This document shows positions 9,867 to 20,669 of a stretch of 64,000 bases of DNA, piece after piece. Each line of letters opens with the position of its first letter. Within the stretch, counting starts at the first letter, position 1. The DNA comes from Mixophyes australis. Its lineage: Eukaryota; Chordata; Amphibia; Anura; Limnodynastidae. The stretch lies in assembly GCA_036250195.1 (NCBI GenBank), contig JAVHZZ010000006.1, positions 76,137,369-76,201,368 on the forward strand. Reading direction: 5' to 3'. The translations under genes and the position numbers were made by a program. The notes under the pieces were generated by a model. The model did not search any database. It worked only from the letters and a program-made list of their open reading frames with translations, and was not told the DNA's origin.

Positions 9867-12600
9867 AAAAGCCATAAAACAAGACAAAAGCAACCAATCA
9901 GACACTCACATTCGATATCTAAGTTGAACTAAACAAATGAAAGCTAATTTCTGATTAGTTGCTGTGGACTAGTGCAAATTTTACACTTGAATGTATTGTT
10001 AGTAAATTAGCCCTAGTGTTTCTAGGAAAGCTGATTGCCATGACATGCAAGTAAGTATCCATTCATAGAGTGGTCCCATGGGAGAAATGTGGTGCTTTCC
10101 ATTCAACTTTTCTAATGGCCTGAGATCAACAATTGGTGACATTTAATGTTTCATATAGTAAACCAGTAAATATTAATGTTTTTATACGGGTGTTTTATAG
10201 CTATGAAAGCTGGATGTGGTAGGTTTTGATTAAACTGTGTTCAACAATTCTACATTACAATACACTGTTTTTATTTAGAGCTATTTCATTGGACTTTCAG
10301 AGTTAATAAAATAAAGGTCAGCTGGTCATCATCACTCTCTCACAGAGCCTGCTGTTTTCACGGTTGCCATGCCAATGTAATGAATAAACGCTTTTATCTA
10401 TTCTAAACAAATTAGAAAATATGTATCTTGATTGCAGGACCACCTGATTAATCACCCCACATTTTGTCACACGAGAGCCTGTAATTGCTCAGCTCGCGAG
10501 CCTGGTCACAGGGTGTGAGGGAACTGACAGCTCACTTTGGTGTTTGTGGTGTACTCTGAAACCACAGAGCCTACGGCATATGGCTCTCATTCACTATACA
10601 GACTGGGTTAGAACAGACCATTTAGATCTATACGAGGGCCAATACCACCCTCTGCAGTGAGACTACTCATCTACAAGGGACATGTCAATTAGATGGAATA
10701 TACAAATTGTAATCAAACTGAGTTAATGCTAAAATTAAAGTGATAATTATAAAAATCAGATTCAAATGTAGTTTACAGGAGCATGAATAAAATGCTTCAA
10801 TTTAATGATACAAATGTGTAAATTGCTGAGCATGTTTTGATAAAAAAAGAATAAGTGTTTATGATTATGTATACATAGATTACTTTGTCAGCTGTAACAA
10901 TTCAACACCAATATTGACACTATTACAACCATAAACCTAAAGTACTTATTCATAAGATATTTTAATAAAAATATATTTTCAATGTTTCTTATTACAACAG
11001 TGCGACATTCTACGCTATGCGTGCGCAAATTTTTTAGTTCGGATTGTCAGGACCTTGCAATCACTTATCTTCTTCATATATCCCAAACACAAATTAAAGC
11101 ATTATGTGATCTCCATGTTAGGGTTGTAAAGGGTGCAAATAGATCCTAAGCAATCTTCATTTCATTATGTCTGCATTTTATAGTAATTCTTGTCAGCTGG
11201 GTTATAAGTGCATATCATTAAATTATTTGAGTATAACAGACTAGTATTTATCTGTTTGCTTTAAGCCACATAAACATTTTCCACACTGCAAATATCTAAC
11301 AACAATAATCATCACTTATTAACATGTAGGAGGCTGTTGGATTCTTTGTTATATCTGCCTGGAAGACTGCCTTCTATAGATTCACATACAGCCACTCCAA
11401 AATCACAGCATCAACCACAACGAAACATTTTATAACGCTGTAAAGACTGTATTGTTTAACATACGTCTGCCCCTCTTTTTTTTCCGTACAGACGCATGCA
11501 AAACCTGGCAGTAAGCCAAAACCATCAAGCAGTGGCCAAAATTATCAACAGCCACCCACCCACCTTCCAGATGATTAGTGTCTGGTTCACCCCATCTGGT
11601 TCACTGCCAAATGGAACTATGGACAACAGACAGCAATCTCAGGAGTTCTAGAACAAGAGGATTCTGACACTGTAAGACAGCTGTTACTGAATGTTTCATC
11701 ACTATTAACCATGCTGCAACACAAATATAATCCAAATTAAAATGTCATTTTGCACTGTGCAACTTTAGCAATGTATCAAATATATGAATGTCAGCTCTGG
11801 ACTTAAATATATATTTTGTAATATAGACTTTATATTGAAGATGTTTTAAAAATATTTGGCAGGAGAAAATGTTAAATACTGGATACGAGGGCTGAAGAGA
11901 TGGGTGAGGGATGTTTTCATCATTACACAAGATCAACAGAGCATTTAACCAATACATACATTACATTACATGATTACACAAAGCATCACAATCACGTAAA
12001 ACAGTTATGAACTGCAGGACATCTGGGCTTCTACACTTACACACATGTAGATTGGAACCCCTGAGGCAGAATGTTTCCAAATACTGATGATAATACTCTA
12101 ATATTACTGCAGTCCATTCCACTTTTACAGCTCTACATCTTTGTTTAACAAACTGGAAGCCAAAACAGTCTTTGTAGCCCCTGACAACCTGTATCTATTC
12201 TATTAAGTTATATTTTTAATGGGATATGACCTGTACTTGTAACATATATGAGGTCTTTCACATAAAATACCTATATACATTTAAAATGGACAAAGAGTGC
12301 CACTTAAATTAGTATGGACAGAACTAATTTTACTTTAGAACCCACATATATTTTATCCAGGATTTCTTAACAGCTAAGGATATTGTGATGGAAGCACTGG
12401 GAAAGTGGAAAATGGCAGGTATATACTGTATGTGCCAGGCTATCTGTCTTATATGCTTTTAAACCCTAGGGAGATTGTTTGTTTATGGGAAACAGCCTTA
12501 CAAAGAGTGTGTTCATCTATAGAAAGAGCCGGTATATGGGTCCCTGGGGTATAAATGAAGAGAGAAGGGTGGACTCCATTTTATGATGTATCGCACCAGT
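9867..12600. other. No gene recognised
   Basis: Long AT-rich stretch with no convincing exon. About 10310-10600 looks less repetitive and more balanced in composition (candidate conserved non-coding block). The remainder could not be assigned. Confidence 0.5.
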
Positions 12601-12639
12601 TTAGTTCCATGTGGTTCATTATGTTAATTGGTTTCCCTT

Positions 12640-12990
12640 GGTTACAGCTATCTTCTGTTCAGCATGGCGTTCTTCTCTCATCAGACGCCATCTTGCCTAG
12701 TGGTCTGCGCATGCGCTACCCTGGGAACCTTCAAACCTCTGCTCAGCGGAGATTGGATCATCTGCAGCCAGTTCCCTTTATAAGGGTCCTCCTCCATTTA
12801 ATGGGTGTCAGATCATCAGGTCTCTCTACCTGATAGGAAGCACCTCCTCTGACTCTTGTTCTGTGTCCCCTAGAGGACTGCAACCTGCGGTTGAGAGCAG
12901 CTAAGACCATATTCCCTTGCAGGAATCCCTGGTGAATACCTCTTCTCCGTTAGACTCCACTCCTCTCTGAGGGTAATCTCTCACTCGAGC
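12640..12990 (+). mobile_element. Diverged Ty3/gypsy LTR fragment
   Basis: 12880-12985 lines up with the U5 part of the 49600-50367 LTR: GAGAGCAGCTAAGACC in place of GTGGAAGCCGC..., then CATATTCCCTTGCAGGAATC, GGTGAATACC and GTTAGACTCC. An earlier TGCGCATGCGC is also shared. A TATAA (about 12780, CCTTTATAAGG) precedes it at a promoter-like place. No coding region is attached. It is an old relative of the young element at 49.6 kb. Confidence 0.6.
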
Positions 12991-13261
12991 AGAGGTCAAG
13001 ACCATTCCCATGTTGCTGGTAATCAGGAGTTGCACCTGCAAGGTGCTGATAAAAAGCTGTTGGCAGTTTCCTCACTGTCTCAGACCTTGAGAGAAGGTTG
13101 GATTCCTCCTGAGAGACACTGAAAACTATGACCAATAAGTCCAGAATTTTGTGGTTTTGGGACACAAGGTCCTTCAGAGGAGAGAGGGTATTCCTGTATG
13201 GTCAGTTGTACAAAAACCTTGGACTTGTGTGACTTCTTTGCTGCTGTACACTGCCATCTAC

Positions 13262-13365
13262 GAGGGCCATCTTAACAACATTATGGGCCCCCAGGCAAAG
13301 CAGTGCAACGGGGCACCTACATATATATCTATATATACATATCTATATATCTATCTATCTATCTA

Positions 13366-13401
<36 letters not shown>

Positions 13402-13624
13402 TGTATAGAGATACAGATATAGATATAGATATAGATATAGATATATATATAGTTATATAGAGATAGATAGATGTACTTGCTCAGTGACCCTTGAAGGTTT
13501 TTTTTGCAGGTTTTTTCTTTTGCAGGATTATTTATTCTAATTAGGAGCCCTGCCTATGGGGCCCCCTAGCCCGTGGGGCCCCCCGGGCACCTGTCCATCG
13601 TGCCCAATGGAAAAGATGGCCCTG
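13262..13624. mobile_element. Non-autonomous hAT element with (TA/GATA)n core
   Basis: Terminal inverted repeats GAGGGCCATCTTAAC and ...AAGATGGCCCTG are flanked by an exact 8-bp duplication CCATCTAC (13254-13261 and 13625-13632). The first base is probably a mutated C. The interior is a microsatellite (13320-13470, TATC and TA units) and a G/C-rich part (GGGGCCCCCCGGGCACC). Confidence 0.85.
13320..13465. repeat. (TATC)n/(TA)n/(GATA)n microsatellite
   Basis: Blocks of TATCTA, then TA, then AGATAT repeats, imperfect, inside the hAT element. Confidence 0.9.
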
Positions 13625-13632
13625 CCATCTAC

Positions 13633-14312
13633 CCCAGGAGATGGCACCTGTTCCCCTAATCTATCTTCAATATGGAAATAATAAGAAACTGACTTATATA
13701 ATTTTTGTGCAACATTTTACTTGTTCCCTCTCTTATACATATTTTTAAAAGTACTTATAGGCCACATACTCACTTCCATTTTTCTTGCATTATTTAATGC
13801 TAGGAAAAACACATGTCAATTGCATTTGTGCCTTTACTAGCATTTTTGCTAGCACTTTACAACATTTTAGAAATAAAATATTCATAGTTTTACCCCTTTG
13901 TTGAAGTAAAAATAATTTAGTAAATGAATTCCTTTTGCTCAGATTCAGGAGGATCCTGAGGTGTAAGCACTTACCTGGATTGATAAACAGATGCTCCACA
14001 CAAGTAAGTGTCACAGTGCTGGCTACTCCCAGGAGAGAACCACTTGGCTGGAATAGATATTATCTGAGAGGATGGGTCGTGAGGGACAAAGATGATGTTA
14101 ATGGGTTGAAGAATGTAGAATCGTGAGAGATGAAGCAGAAGTTGATAGGTTTGAGAAAATAGAATTGTGAAGGGCAAAGCCGAAGTTGATAAACAGGTAA
14201 GCAAAACCAGACCCTTGAAACACCAGGTGGTAAACAAATTTCAAACTTTGCTCATGCGAAATTTAGGAGAAGTGAGGGCTTTATAAAGGCTGCACACTGG
14301 TGTGGACTCTTG
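13633..14312. other. No gene recognised
   Basis: Non-coding sequence with no exon or repeat I can name. A small direct repeat (TAGAAT(C/T)GTGA, about 14115-14170) is the only structure noticed. Confidence 0.5.
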
Positions 14313-14487
14313 GGGGTATATTTACTAAACTGTGAGTTAGAAAAAGTGGAGATGTTACCTATAGCAACCAATCAGATTCTAGCTGTCATTTTGTAGAGTG
14401 CACTAAATAAATGACAGCTAGAATCTGATTGGTTGCTATAGGCAACATCTCCACTTTTTTAAACCCGCAGTTTAGTAAATCTAGCCC
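14313..14487. mobile_element. ~175-bp palindromic MITE, copy 1
   Basis: GGGGTATATTTACTAAACTG, AAAAAGTGGAGATGTT and CTATAGCAACCAATCAGATT on the left are mirrored on the right by AATCTGATTGGTTGCTATAG, AACATCTCCACTTTTT and CAGTTTAGTAAAT. Nearly the whole unit is one inverted repeat. Other copies are at 34622-34797 and 39361-39511. Confidence 0.85.
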
Positions 14488-14919
14488 TTGGTCCTAATTG
14501 ACCTGACCTTTTAGCAAACTGCTTGTTGCAGTAAGTGAAAAAGAATGTGCAGTTGTCAATGTTGATGGTGCACTACCACTTGTCATCTGTAGCTGGTATT
14601 GCAGTGTGGAATTTGGTAACTTATGGTAGCATCCTCAGAGCCATCCTGAGAAAACTCTCAAAAGCATTTACCTATTCTACCAATGGAAAAGTTTCTGGTA
14701 CCAGGCACATCCCAATTGTTAAAGGGCAGAATAACCACAGCAACCCAAAAAAATATAGAATATTCTTTCCGCAGGTGCCAGAAACATGATAATGGGTAGT
14801 ACACTCAATTTTATTGTTTTTTATGTCCCAACTTCTGCTCTTCAACAAGAGTTTTTAAAAGTATACCATAAATCCAGAATGGACATTCATAAGCCCATAA
14901 AATGTATTTAATCTTATTC

Positions 14920-15260
14920 CACACCTTCCTAAAGAAATTAAGCATTATGCTTTGGCATGTCCTGTATGTGCGAAGAACAAGACTTCCCATTTGCCACTGG
15001 CTGGATGACTTCAACCATTACCCATTTCTACAGCACCTTGGAAGGACATTTGTATTAACTTCATTTCAGAGTTACTCACTTCACAAGGGCTCACAGCTAT
15101 TTTTGTTGTGGTAGATCGCTTCACTAAACTGGCGCATTTTATTCTCCTCACAAAATTACCTTCTGCTCCAGAAAGAGTCCAATTATTTCTTAAACATATC
15201 TACAAGTTACATGGATTGACTGTGTTTTACCAAATCCAATATAAAACAGTTATTAACTTA
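14920..15260 (+). pseudogene. Ty3/gypsy integrase remnant
   Basis: Frames show LACPVCA at about 14958 (end of the HHCC zinc-binding module), a PWKDICINFISELL-like stretch near 15040 (the first catalytic Asp region, shifted in frame), and VVVDRFTKLAHFILL at 15106-15150, the block just after the first catalytic Asp. Then FLKHIYKLHGL (about 15190-15222). A stop and at least one frameshift break it, and the second Asp and the Glu are not found. The same block in the young element at 53.58 kb reads VIVDRFSKMAHFVPL. Confidence 0.75.
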
Positions 15261-16850
15261 CAAACCATTCACAAAACTGCACCAACATAAAATTCCTCCC
15301 TCATACAACAAGACTTTCACCTAGTCTGCAAACCTTGAAGCATTCCCTGAAAACTAACCCCTTCGGACAATCATCAAATTTTCTAACCACCTTCTTAACA
15401 CTTTAGGCTATTCTACCCAATAGCCAACCCTCTTCACAGTTCACTCAAAACTTATTCTCCTTCTATAATCAAACAACATACTGATCCCCAAACCAACATT
15501 GCTGTGTGTGACTGCACCATATAGTCCCACTAAGCAATTTTGCCCCACTGTGCAATCTGGCTGGACCAATGTAATCTGTGACACATTTTGCAATTTATCA
15601 AATTCATATTTTCCTATAGATTGTCAGCTTGTGATCAGGACCCTCTTGCTTATTTGTCTGTTAAACCCTGTTCTCAATAATGAAGCAATGTGGAGTACAC
15701 CTGAGCGATATAAATTAATGCTAATAAATAAATAGCTGGCAGATTGCCAGTCCGGGTCAGGTTCAGTCATAACTTCTGCCCTATAGAGCAGAGTTTTTGG
15801 GGCAGTAGCAGGAGCACACAGCTGCCTCTATCTTCCAGGATTTAGGAATGAAAGAATAAACAACATGGCACTTCACAGTAAGGTAGAGTGTAAAAACAAG
15901 ATGTAGTACCGTTTCTCTAATTCTACATAACTATAGACAAGATTGGAGAACCTAAGTGACTGCTTAGAGTGCTAAGGTTCAGCGGGCGCCTAAACAGTGA
16001 ATGACTGACATAATGCCATTCATTCTGTGTTTTTATTGCCCCACATTGCTGACATGGAGAGACAGTAGCCAGCAGCTTCATACTTGTGAATCTGACAGCT
16101 GTTGCTCCTCTATGTCAGTGATACATTAGGATTGAAGCACTTGCCTATGATGTCACACCCCCAGTCTGACAGCAGAAGATGATGACCCCCCCCACCCATT
16201 ACAAGGTGAGCAGTGGGCCTCTCGTGGGCTCTCCAAGGAAAGGGTGACTCCTAGGGTGCCTGGGGTGTTTCTGTCAACCCGTATTGAGCTCATGAAAGGA
16301 ATTCTTCATCTGAATATCAATGTAAAATACTCAGCATAGTGACAGCAGATTTAAGTCAAATATATTAGATGAGATTGCTAGGAGGCATGGTGGTGACAGT
16401 ACTTTCTCTCAGATCCAGGACAAAATTTGATGTTAGCCACACATGCTACAAAAAATGTTAGCAACCGCCACATTCCAATAAAAGCTTCAAATTATAATAT
16501 TATAAAATAATATAATAACTGTCACTTACCTGGCTCTTCTTTAGCGCTGGTGCTCTGATTTTTCAGGTGACGTCCTTTCCTTTGTAGAGCCACTCCAAGA
16601 GACTGTCTCTTTCCTGTCACCTGACAGGACATTTCGTGATGTTATATGTAAGGAGCTGCTTTTAAAGAACAGGGACGCCACTAGAGTCCTTAGCGACACA
16701 GCCACTTGTGCCGGAAGCTGCATACGTAGTGCAGGCTTCTACAGCTCCGCAGCTCATTGCTAATGTTTGATTTTCTTGACAGTACAGCAGGCTAGTGGTG
16801 AAACCAAATCAAATTGTTGACATATTTCTTTCCACTTATACATATTGGAC
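15261..16850. other. No gene recognised; possible old hAT fragment
   Basis: AT-rich, no exon. About 15945-16268 has CTTAGAGTGC, GCGGGCGCCT and CCTAGGGTGCCTGGGG, faintly like the 22729-23096 hAT element (GCCTAGGGCGCCGGG). This is too diverged to assert. Confidence 0.35.
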
Positions 16851-17202
16851 GTGATTCATTAAGGAATGTAAATGCCAATAAGTGCCATATTTTGCGTAAA
16901 ATTGCTCTGCGCATGCCCGGAAATGGACTATACGTCAGTGAACGCAGCTATATAAAATTAATGTTCGAATGCAAAGGACACTTCTGACTGCCTACGGTTT
17001 CAAGGGCGGAATAGGGAAGGGAAGGGGAGTATAGATTCATGGCCAAAGGTTTTGAGAATGACGCAAATATTGGTATTCACAAAGTTTGCTGCTTCAGTGT
17101 TTTTTGACCTTTTTGTCGACATTGCTATGGTATACTGAAATAAAATTACAAGCATTGTGTCAAAGGCTTTTATAGACAATTACATTAAGTTTATGCAAAG
17201 AG

Positions 17203-18180
17203 TCAATATTTGTAGTGTTGACCCTTCTTTTTGAAGACCTCTGCAATTCGCCCTGGCATGCTGTCAATCAACTTCTGGGCCACATACTGACTGATGGCCA
17301 CACATTCTTGCCTAATCAATGCTTGGAGTTTGTCAGAATTTGTGGGTTCTTGTTTGTCCACTCGCCTTTTGAGGATTGGCCACAAGTTCTCAATGAGATT
17401 AAGGTCAGGGGGGTTTGCTGGCTATGGACCCAAAATTTCGATGTTTTGATCCCTGAGCTACTTAGTTATCACTTTTGCCTTATGGCAAGGTGCTCCATCA
17501 TGCTGGAAAAGGCATTGATCGTAAGCAAACCTGTTCATGGATGGTTGGGAGAAGTTGCTCTTGGAGGATGTTGTGGTACCACTCTATATCCATGGCTGTG
17601 TTCTTAGGCAAAACTGTGAGTGATCCCACTTCCTTGGCTGAGAAGCAACCCCAAACATGAATGGTCTCAGGATGCTTTACTGTTGGCATGACAGGACTGA
17701 TGGTAGCGCTCACCTTTACTTCTCCGGATAAGCGCTTTTTCAGATGCCTCAAACAATCTGAGATTCATCAGAGAAAATGACTTTACCCCAGTCCTCAGCA
17801 GTCCAATTTCTGTACCTTTTGCAGAATATCAATCTGTCCTTGTTGTTTTTCCTGGAGAGAAGTGTCTTCTTTGCTGGCCTTCTTGACACCAGGCCATCCT
17901 CCAAAAGGCTTTGCCTCACTGTGCGTGCAGATGCACTCACACCTGCCTGCTGCCATTCCTGACCAAGCTATGCATTGGTGGTGCCCTGATTCCGCAGCTA
18001 AATCAACTTTAGGATATGATCCTGGCGTTTGCTGGACATTCTTGGGTGTTTTGAAGCCTTCTTCACAACTATTGAACCTCTCTCCTTGAAGTTCTTGATG
18101 ATCCAATAAATGGTTGATTTAGGTGCAATCCTGCTAGCAGCAATTTCCTTGCCTGTGAAACCCTTTTTGTGCAAAGTAAT
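17203..18180 (-). pseudogene. Tc1 transposase, broken
   Basis: Reading the minus strand from 18180: a helix-turn-helix DNA-binding part (KGFTGKEIAA, STIYWIIKNFKERGS, then KRQDHILKLI), then SARTVRQSLLEDGLVSRRP (second helix-turn-helix), then RYRNWTAEDWGKVIFSDESQ (about 17755-17815), with the first catalytic Asp in FSDES. Then HVWGCFSAKEVGSL (about 17610-17660) and a C-terminal LKRRVDKQEPTNSDKL and YVAQKLIDSMPGRIAEV, ending at TAG near 17205. At least two frameshifts separate these parts. The usual second D and third D/E region between 17385 and 17500 is damaged. It is inactive. Confidence 0.85.
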
Positions 18181-18183
18181 GAT

Positions 18184-18308
18184 CATCATCATCATCATTT
18201 ATTTATATAGCGCCAACATACTCCGTGGCGCTTTACAATTGGGGACAGACATAATAAACTAATAAACAAACTGGGTAAAACAGACAAAGAGGTGAGAAGG
18301 CTGGTGAG
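18184..18308 (-). mobile_element. SINE-like insertion inside Tc1
   Basis: Flanked by AATGAT at 18178-18183 and 18309-18314. The reverse complement ends GGCGCTATATAAATAAATGA then (TGA)n, the same tail as the SINE copies at 6190 and 36140. Its body (GTAAAGCGCCACGGAGTATG) differs from that SINE, so it is a second family sharing a tail. Confidence 0.7.
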
Positions 18309-19157
18309 AATGATTACTGCACATGTTTCCTTGCAGATAACCATGGTTAACAGAGGAAAAACAATGATTTCAAACACCACCCTCCTTTTAAAGCTTCCAG
18401 TCTGTTATACTACTCATTTAGCATGACAGAGTGATCTCCAGCCTTGTCCTCGTAACACTCTCACCTGTGTTAACGAGAGAATCACTGCCCTGATGTGGCT
18501 GTCTGCACAGTATACTTACACCTTTATTCAACTAGAAAGATTTCTTGAGATCCTCTTCTTGTTTACTATGGGCGTACGTGCTTGCATTTTCCATCTAAAA
18601 TTACTCTCACTTTGTATTCCTTAATGAATCAGGCCCACAGTGTCAGTTATTATTTCTGATGAAAAAAAACCTAGATAGTTAAAGTAAACGATCTTCTGCA
18701 CTCAGTGTTGGACTGAGACATGAAGGGCCCAATGGGGGAATACAATGGTAGGGGATCACCAGAGGGGGTGTGGCCAGTCACTAGAGAGGCATAACCAAAA
18801 CAGGGTGTGGCAAGCCCACAAAGGACAGCTAGCACCATAGTGTAGTATATAAAGTATATGTAGTATATAAAGAATACACAGTCTTGAACTGCCTCTTAGA
18901 TTGGGCAGAACAGTCACCAAAATGCGGGATTGTCCCACTAGAATCAGAACATATGACATACTATCCTGCTATCTCCTACCTGTTCTTGTCACTTTCACCA
19001 CCTGTGGCTGCTGATTTCTTTAGTTGCGGCTTGTCTGGATCCTGGAATGTTGGGGGCCCTATTTGAAAAAAAAAAGGTTACATTTAGAAAATTCCAACCA
19101 GCCCTGGCGTTAAATCAATAGGACCCACAATTAATACTTAGGCCTTCCTCCACACCC

Positions 19158-19400
19158 AACATTAAAATAATAGTATTCACATTTAATAAATAGATCTATA
19201 TCCCTCCAACCAATCCCAACATTAAAGTAATAGTATACCCATTTAATAAATAAACCTATTTCCCTCCCTTTAAACAGCCCCAGCAATAAACTAATAGCAT
19301 TTACATATAATAAATATACCTATTTCCCGCAACCGTCACCACTGCCATTAAATAATTTATATTCACATTTAATAAATAGACCTCATGCTCCTCAAACTCA
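19158..19400. repeat. ~60-bp tandem units
   Basis: AACATTAAAATAATAGTAT, AACATTAAAGTAATAGTAT and diverged copies, each followed by (A/C)ATTTAATAAATA and a CCTATTTCCC-like stretch, about four units. Confidence 0.6.
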
Positions 19401-19599
19401 GCCCCACATTCAATTAATAGCCCCCAAACAACCCCATCTTAAATTAATAGTCCCCAATATAAAATGAAATTGACCCACCATCACCCCACAACAAAATAGC
19501 ACCCATTAATTAGCCACCAGCTACCTCACACACACACTACATTTCCACAAGCCCCCTGTTCCATCACACACATTACTGTGTCCCTTCATCGCCATGCTG

Positions 19600-20330
19600 T
19601 GCCCCCTAATGATCACACTGCGCCCTCCATGCTGCTTTTGCTCCCCCCCTTTACCTGCCCCCCTTTGTCACCCTGTACAATGCTGCTTTTGCTCCCCCTT
19701 CTCTTGGCCCACCTTTATCACCCTGTGCTATGCTGCTATTGCTTCCCCCTTCATCACCCTGTGACATGCTGCTTTTGCTTCCCCCTTTATTGCCCTGTGC
19801 CATGCTGTTTTTGCTCCCCCCCTTCATCGCTCTGTTCCTTGCTGCTTTTGCTCCTCCCTTCATCACCCTGTGCCATGTTGTTTTTGCTCCCACCTTCATC
19901 ACCCTGTGCCATGTTGTTATTGCTTCCCCCTTCATCAAATTGTGCCATCCTGCTCAAACTTTCACTCTGTATCATGCTGCTCCCCCCTTTCATCACTCTG
20001 TATCATGCTGCTCCCCACTTTCATCACTCTGTGTCATGCTGCTTCCTCCCTTTCATCACCCTTTGTCATGCTGCTCCCCCCCTTCATCACCCTGTGCCAT
20101 GCTGTTATTGCTTCCCCCTTCATCAAATTGTGCCATCCTGCTCCACCCTTCACTCTGTATCATGCTGCTCCCCCCTTTCATCACTCTGTATCATGCTGCT
20201 CCCCCCTTTCATCACTCTGTGTCATGCTGCTTCCTCCCTTTCATCACCCTTTGTCATGCTGCTCCCTCCCTTCATCACTCTGTGTCATGCTGCCCCCCCC
20301 TTTATTCATCACTATGCACCATCCCGTTTT
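19600..20330. repeat. C-rich minisatellite, unit CTGCT...CCCCTTCATCACCCTGTG
   Basis: More than 15 imperfect units of about 27-45 bp built from CATGCTGCT, (T/C)CCCCC, TTCATCAC and CTGTG. A higher-order block recurs: about 19900-20040 and 20080-20230 are close duplicates (both contain TTCATCAAATTGTGCCATCC). Confidence 0.85.
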
Positions 20331-20669
20331 CCTCCCTATATCTCCATTCCTTTTCTTACCTTCTTATTGGTATCTTCTCTTCTTCTCTTCTGTTTTCTTT
20401 CTTGCTTGCTCCTATCTGCGCCACTCCTCACTGAAAGTCAGGCGTGACATGATGACGTCACGCCTGACATTCAGTGTGAACAGAGCAGAGAAGAAGGAGG
20501 AGCGGCGCCGCCGCAGCAATCATGTGAGTATTATTATATTTTTTTAGCTTTGTTTTTCTTTTTCAAAATATACACTCCCCCCACCAATGAAGAGGGGAGC
20601 CATCAGGGGTCGGGGCATACCGGGGGATGCATCTGCTCCCTGGCGGGCCAGTCCGACCCTGTCTGCACT

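Larger units (their letters stand above)
17035..18504 (-). mobile_element. Tc1/mariner transposon, minus strand, 5' end truncated
   Basis: One end, TTCATGGCCAAAGGTTTTGA followed by GAATGACGCAAATATT, is typical of vertebrate Tc1 families. The transposase frames follow on the minus strand. The other end breaks off near 18504 within the 5' untranslated segment (AACGAGAGAATCACTG), so that terminal repeat is lost. An inserted sequence with an AATGAT duplication splits it at 18184-18308. Confidence 0.85.
16855..18645. mobile_element. Terminal-inverted-repeat element split by a Tc1 insertion
   Basis: The left end GTGATTCATTAAGGAATGTA (16851-16870) is mirrored by the right end ATTCCTTAATGAATCAGGCC (18617-18636). 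A similar left end with the same following motifs (CTGCCCATGCCC, ACAGACTATACAC, GGGCGGAATGCGG) is at 41583-41780. The Tc1 copy at 17035-18504 interrupts it. Which superfamily it belongs to cannot be told. Confidence 0.55.
18703..20661. mobile_element. hAT element with C-rich minisatellites (1959 bp)
   Basis: Ends CAGTGTTGGACTGAGA and ...GGCCAGTCCGACCCTG are inverted repeats with mismatches. The flanks are an exact 8-bp duplication TCTGCACT (18695-18702 and 20662-20669). The interior carries ~60-bp AT-rich units (19158-19400), a CCCCTTCATCACCCTGTG minisatellite (about 19600-20330), and a near-palindromic CGTGACATGATGACGTCACG (about 20442-20461). No transposase is recognisable. Long open frames over the minisatellite are repeat artefacts. 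A relative is at 23900-25367. Confidence 0.85.

Noticed and set aside
15945..16268. Possible diverged copy of the GCCTAGGGCGCC hAT family
   Set aside because: Only short scattered matches; termini and duplication not found.
19578..20447. 289-codon open frame and overlapping long frames on both strands
   Set aside because: They lie entirely on the C-rich minisatellite of the hAT element; all frames are long there because the repeat lacks stops. No domain and a repetitive protein.
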